From positions 1 through 39,150 of the forward strand of contig QKDL01000001.1 of assembly GCA_003252105.1 (NCBI GenBank): DNA of 39,150 nt, read 5' to 3'. Positions within the stretch are counted from its first letter, which is position 1, and each line of letters begins with the position of its first letter. Of the stretch, positions 36,605 through 39,150 are shown piece after piece. A program made the translations under genes and the position numbers. The notes under the pieces are model-generated. The model ran no database searches, had not been told where the DNA came from, and saw nothing but the letters and a program-made list of their open reading frames with translations. Source of the stretch: Arcobacter sp. (lineage in GTDB: Bacteria; Campylobacterota; Campylobacteria; Campylobacterales; Arcobacteraceae).

Positions 36605-36663
36605 TAGAATAAAAGGATATTTTTAGTTATAAGAAAAATATGGATTTATATCCTCTTATTCTA
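36605..36663. repeat. Long near-perfect inverted repeat downstream of the exporter operon
   Basis: TAGAATAAAAGGATAT (36605-36620) pairs with ATATCCTCTTATTCTA (36648-36663), 16 positions with a single mismatch. The 27-nt centre can form a further small stem (ATTTTT/AAAAAT). It lies 43 nt after the permease stop. It could be an mRNA 3' end structure or a small-RNA element; no U-tract follows. Confidence 0.6.
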
Positions 36664-36725
36664 AATTTTATAGAAGAACAATTGTAATTTGGAAATGCAA
36701 GATTTGTACCATAGAGAATATTAAT

Positions 36726-36767
36726 AAAAAAGAGGAGAAATGAGGGGGAACTCCTCTTTTTTTATTT
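36726..36767 (+). terminator. Terminator-like stem with U-tract
   Basis: AAAAAAGAGGAG pairs with CTCCTCTTTTTT (12 bp, 13-nt loop), and further T follows on the plus strand. It is the most probable end of the exporter operon transcript. Confidence 0.75.
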
Positions 36768-36869
36768 GTGTGAATTAGCTTGTTGAGTATAAACTCTTTG
36801 TAATTGTATTTAATGATGTTAACAATATAGTTACAATTTATTTTAAAAAAAGTTTTAATATGTATAAAA

Positions 36870-36886
36870 TGTGACATAAATGTGAC
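36870..36886 (+). promoter_or_regulatory. Tandem TGTGAC repeat before the response regulator
   Basis: TGTGAC-N5-TGTGAC places two identical 6-mers 11 bp apart, one helical turn, on the same face. This is the spacing of tandem half-sites for OmpR-type regulators. A -10-like TAGTAT (36897-36902) follows, 28 nt before the start of the gene. Autoregulation is inferred. Confidence 0.45.
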
Positions 36887-36929
36887 GCAATATTGATAGT
36901 ATTTTGAAATAAAAATAAAAGGAAATATT

Positions 36930-37610
36930 ATGTCAAAAGCAAAAGTGTTAATTGTTGAAGATGAAGCTATTGTCGCACTTGATATGAAAAAAACTTTAGA
37001 AGAGTTTAATTTTGATGTTACTGATATTGCAAGTAGTTCAAAAACAGTATTAAATAGTATAAATTCTCAACGACCAGATATAATCCTAATGGATATAAAT
37101 TTAAAAGGTGAACAAGATGGTATACAGATTGTAGAGCAGATGCAATATAAAGATAATATTCCAGTTATATATTTAACATCATATTCTGATGAAAATACAA
37201 TTGCACGAGCAATACATACAAATCCTGTAACTTATTTATTAAAACCTTTTAAAGATGAGGATTTAAAATCAAATATATTATTAGGATTATATAAAAGTAA
37301 GTGTGAAGAAAAGTTTATGATAAATGATAATCTTCTTAATCTAGGTAATAACTACTATTATGATTATGAAAACTCAAAACTTTTTCTAAAAAATGAACCA
37401 GTAAAGTTGAGTAAAAAAGAGTCTTTGCTTCTTAAACTTTTGATTGAATCAAAAGGAAAAACAATAAAGTTTGAAGACTTAGAAAATAAAATTTGGCCTA
37501 ATATTAATGTTTCTAATAGTACTTTAAGAACATTAATTTACAGGCTAAGGATGAGATTAAATAATAAGTTAATAGAATCTATTCCTTTACTTGGTTGTAG
37601 GTTAAATTAA
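36930..37610 (+). CDS. Orphan response regulator, REC plus winged-helix DNA-binding domain
   Basis: Two-component transcription factor of the OmpR/PhoB-like type. In 226 residues, the receiver domain (1-120) has acidic E10/D11, the phosphorylation site D55 (LMDINLKG), the conserved Thr in IYLTSYSDE and the Lys in LLKPF. The C-terminal domain (about 135-226) has the winged-helix pattern with recognition helix STLRTLIYRLR. AAAGGA precedes the ATG. No histidine kinase is adjacent. It is clearly related to the next gene and converges on it with a 4-nt overlap. The ABC exporter operon lies upstream, but control of it is only a guess. Confidence 0.9.
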   Translation: MSKAKVLIVEDEAIVALDMKKTLEEFNFDVTDIASSSKTVLNSINSQRPDIILMDINLKGEQDGIQIVEQMQYKDNIPVIYLTSYSDENTIARAIHTNPVTYLLKPFKDEDLKSNILLGLYKSKCEEKFMINDNLLNLGNNYYYDYENSKLFLKNEPVKLSKKESLLLKLLIESKGKTIKFEDLENKIWPNINVSNSTLRTLIYRLRMRLNNKLIESIPLLGCRLN

Positions 37611-37629
37611 ACAATTAACTTACAACCAA
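37591..37629. terminator. Stem-loop made by the 3' ends of both response regulator genes
   Basis: TTGGTTGTAGGTTAA (37591-37605) pairs with TTAACTTACAACCAA (37615-37629): 15 bp with one G-U wobble or mismatch and a 9-nt loop. The arms are the C-terminal codons of the two convergent paralogues. It can fold in both transcripts and may act as a shared terminator although no U-tract follows. Confidence 0.6.
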
Positions 37630-38290
37630 TGGTTGGTAAAGTCTCAATTACTTTATAATCAAGTTTTGTTCTAAGTCTGTAGATTAATGTTCTTAAAGTA
37701 CTATCTGATACAACTTTATCATACCAAATATAATGTTCTATAGATGAAAATGAAACTATTTGTCCATTTGCTTGAATAAGAATCTCCATTAACATTCTCT
37801 CTTTTTGAGTTAAAGATATCTCTTTTTGTTTATAATATACTTTTAGATGAGGCTCTTTGGTATAAAAATAATCACTAGAGAGTTTTATTAGTTTTAACTC
37901 TTTTTCTTCAATATTTTCATTGTTAAATTTATAAAAACCTAACATAATAGTTGATTTTAATTCTTCTGTATTAAAAGGTTTTATTAAATACCCTACAGGA
38001 TCAGTTTTTATAGCTCTTGAAATAGTTTCATCATCACTAAATGCAGTTAAAAAGATTATTGGAATATTTATAAATTTTTTTATATCTGTAGCTGTGTCTA
38101 TACCATCTTTTTCACTATTTAAATTTATATCCATTAGGATTATAGATGGAGTATTTGATTGTACAGATTTAATTGCATCTTTATATTTAGTTACAACATT
38201 AGTAACTTTAAATCCTAACTTTAATAAAGTACTTTTTAGGTCAAGTGCAACTATAGCTTCATCTTCAACAATCAATACTTTTATATCCAT
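37607..38290 (-). CDS. Orphan response regulator, paralogue of the preceding one
   Basis: Same architecture as its neighbour, 227 residues from the ATG at 38290 (GGAG 6 nt upstream decides this over 38302). Receiver domain with E9/D10, phosphorylation site D54 (LMDINLNS), IFLTAFSDD and the Lys of YLIKPF; winged-helix C-terminus with STLRTLIYRLRTKL. Shared blocks with the other regulator (VLIVEDEAIVALD, DSTLRTLIYRLR-type) show duplication, with an inversion since. No kinase is adjacent. Divergent from dedA. Confidence 0.9.
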   Translation of the reverse strand: MDIKVLIVEDEAIVALDLKSTLLKLGFKVTNVVTKYKDAIKSVQSNTPSIILMDINLNSEKDGIDTATDIKKFINIPIIFLTAFSDDETISRAIKTDPVGYLIKPFNTEELKSTIMLGFYKFNNENIEEKELKLIKLSSDYFYTKEPHLKVYYKQKEISLTQKERMLMEILIQANGQIVSFSSIEHYIWYDKVVSDSTLRTLIYRLRTKLDYKVIETLPTIGCKLIV

Positions 38291-38379
38291 ATAAATCTCC
38301 ATTATTTTTTTAATTAGGTATGATTACTTTATTTTTAATAAAAAATTTCAATATATCAAGAAATTTTTTTGTTTGATTT

Positions 38380-38502
38380 AGTATACTCTTTTTTTTTAAA
38401 CTATTTGAAAATAGATTTTGTAAGAGAATAAGTTAAATAAAATATTTAAAATTGATTGCTTAAAGTGCAAATAGTTTAAAATACCTTTTTGAGGCGTATT
38501 AT
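38380..38502. promoter_or_regulatory. Divergent control region with 14-bp inverted repeat
   Basis: TTTTAAACTATTTG (38394-38407) and CAAATAGTTTAAAA (38468-38481) are perfect inverted copies 60 nt apart. Each reads CAAATAGTTTAAAA towards the gene it faces: one lies 8 nt before TATACT (38385-38380, minus, response regulator), the other 15 nt before TATTAT (38497-38502, plus, dedA). They look like one regulator's site at both promoters. The whole gap is 38291-38560 and holds no gene. Confidence 0.5.
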
Positions 38503-38560
38503 ATTAAATATATATTTAAATTATTTAACAAATAGTAGAAAATATTAAGGAATTAAACAT

Positions 38561-39150
38561 ATGTTGAAAGATATTATTGATTTTATAGTAAATACAGTTG
38601 CTGATTTAGGTTATATTGGAATTTTTATAATGATGTTTTTAGAAAGTTCTTTTTTCCCTTTCCCTAGTGAAATAGTGATGGTTCCAGCAGGATATCTAGC
38701 ATATAAAGGTGAGATGAATCTTTTTATAGCAATATTTTGTGGAATATTAGGAAGCTTAGCAGGTGCTGTTTTTAATTATTATCTTGCCTTAAAATTTGGG
38801 AGGGCTTTTTTTAGTAAATATGGGAAATATATTTTAGTAAAAGAGGAAACTTTAGAGAAAATGGAAGATTTTTTTGCTAAACATGGACATATATCTACTT
38901 TTTCAGGAAGACTTATTCCTGCTGTTAGACAATATATCTCACTACCAGCTGGACTTGCGAAAATGAATCTTTGGAAGTTTTCTTTATATACTAGTTTAGG
39001 TGCTGGTATTTGGGTAATGATATTAGCATTGTTAGGGTATTTTATTGGTTCAAATCAAAATATGATTGATGAATATTTAAAACTTATTATTATAGGAATT
39101 TTAATATTATTAGCAGTTTTTATATTTTTTTATATAAGAATTAAAATGAA
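38561..39150 (+). CDS. DedA-family membrane protein, 3'-truncated by window edge
   Basis: Inner-membrane protein of the DedA/SNARE-associated superfamily, which is tied to lipid flipping (undecaprenyl-phosphate or phospholipid carriers) and envelope homeostasis. The 196 codons to the edge show [32 protein letters not shown] (the conserved E...PSE region), the [18 protein letters not shown] glycine-rich segment, [22 protein letters not shown] (the R-x3-P-x-R/G-x3 motif) and further membrane helices. AAGG lies 10 nt before the ATG. No stop codon is reached; only a few residues should be missing, as the family is about 200 long. Confidence 0.93.
   Translation, partial: MLKDIIDFIVNTVADLGYIGIFIMMFLESSFFPFPSEIVMVPAGYLAYKGEMNLFIAIFCGILGSLAGAVFNYYLALKFGRAFFSKYGKYILVKEETLEKMEDFFAKHGHISTFSGRLIPAVRQYISLPAGLAKMNLWKFSLYTSLGAGIWVMILALLGYFIGSNQNMIDEYLKLIIIGILILLAVFIFFYIRIKM

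Larger units (their letters stand above)
36563..36929. other. Gene-free region between the exporter operon and the response regulator
   Basis: This 367-nt gap holds no convincing gene. From left to right: a small stem TTTAGT/ACTAAA (about 36572-36590), a long inverted repeat (36605-36663), a terminator-like stem (36726-36762), and the TGTGAC repeat with -10-like TAGTAT before the response regulator. A short ORF on the minus strand (36668-36877) crosses the terminator and shows no ribosome site. Confidence 0.7.

Noticed and set aside
36668-36877. 69-codon minus-strand frame in the gap before the response regulator
   Set aside because: It runs through the terminator stem, has no ribosome site and reads as low-complexity AT-rich translation.
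1-39150. CRISPR arrays, tRNA or rRNA genes, insertion sequences, prophage genes
   Set aside because: Looked for regular repeats, tRNA-like CCA arms, transposase or integrase motifs and found none.

Overview
The window is AT-rich chromosomal DNA from a Campylobacterota (epsilonproteobacterial) cell, most likely an Arcobacter-group member of the Arcobacteraceae. The grounds are the gene content and order: pheS-pheT-aroA, a petABC operon with a diheme cytochrome c1, atpB standing alone, the protein sequences themselves, and AAGGA-type ribosome sites with TATAAT -10 boxes. No tRNA, rRNA, CRISPR array, insertion sequence or prophage was seen. I had no database access, so names rest on motif and family recognition.

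Layout. 1-4213 (minus): pheS, pheT and the first 296 codons of aroA, cut by the window edge. 4333-4662 (plus): a HIT protein. 4688-11317 (minus): accA, fabF, acpP, fabG (fatty-acid synthesis), then queE, queD, queC (queuosine precursor synthesis) and moeA (molybdenum cofactor). 11459-12534 (plus): a small membrane protein and rsmE. 12563-15631 (minus): the bc1 complex petA-petB-petC followed by a small c-type cytochrome with its heme motif at the extreme C-terminus. 15792-20165 (minus): thrC, argB and a membrane diguanylate cyclase with a periplasmic heme-c site. 20302-23043 (plus): a RecB/AddA-like helicase-nuclease. 23036-28404 (minus): a ThiE/TenI-like protein, atpB, ilvA, metE and an unrecognised Cys-rich ORF. 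28504-31446 (plus): trmD, rplS, then a translationally coupled nucleosidase-like gene and a spore-photoproduct-lyase-like radical SAM gene. 31721-36562 (plus): an HlyD / RbbA-like ABC / ABC-2 permease operon. 36930-38290: two paralogous orphan response regulators facing each other. 38561-end (plus): a DedA-family membrane protein, cut by the window edge.

Most of the window is housekeeping. The parts that merit a second look are: (i) the nucleosidase-like plus radical SAM pair, where the nucleosidase keeps residues matching the MTAN catalytic triad and the radical SAM protein lacks the Cys that spore photoproduct lyase uses as hydrogen donor; (ii) the diguanylate cyclase, which combines a periplasmic heme motif with a four-cysteine cluster in its cytoplasmic sensor; (iii) the convergent pair of paralogous response regulators, whose 3' coding ends form one shared 15-bp stem, with an 11-bp-phased TGTGAC repeat before one and a 14-bp inverted repeat between the other and dedA; (iv) the Cys-rich ORF between metE and trmD.
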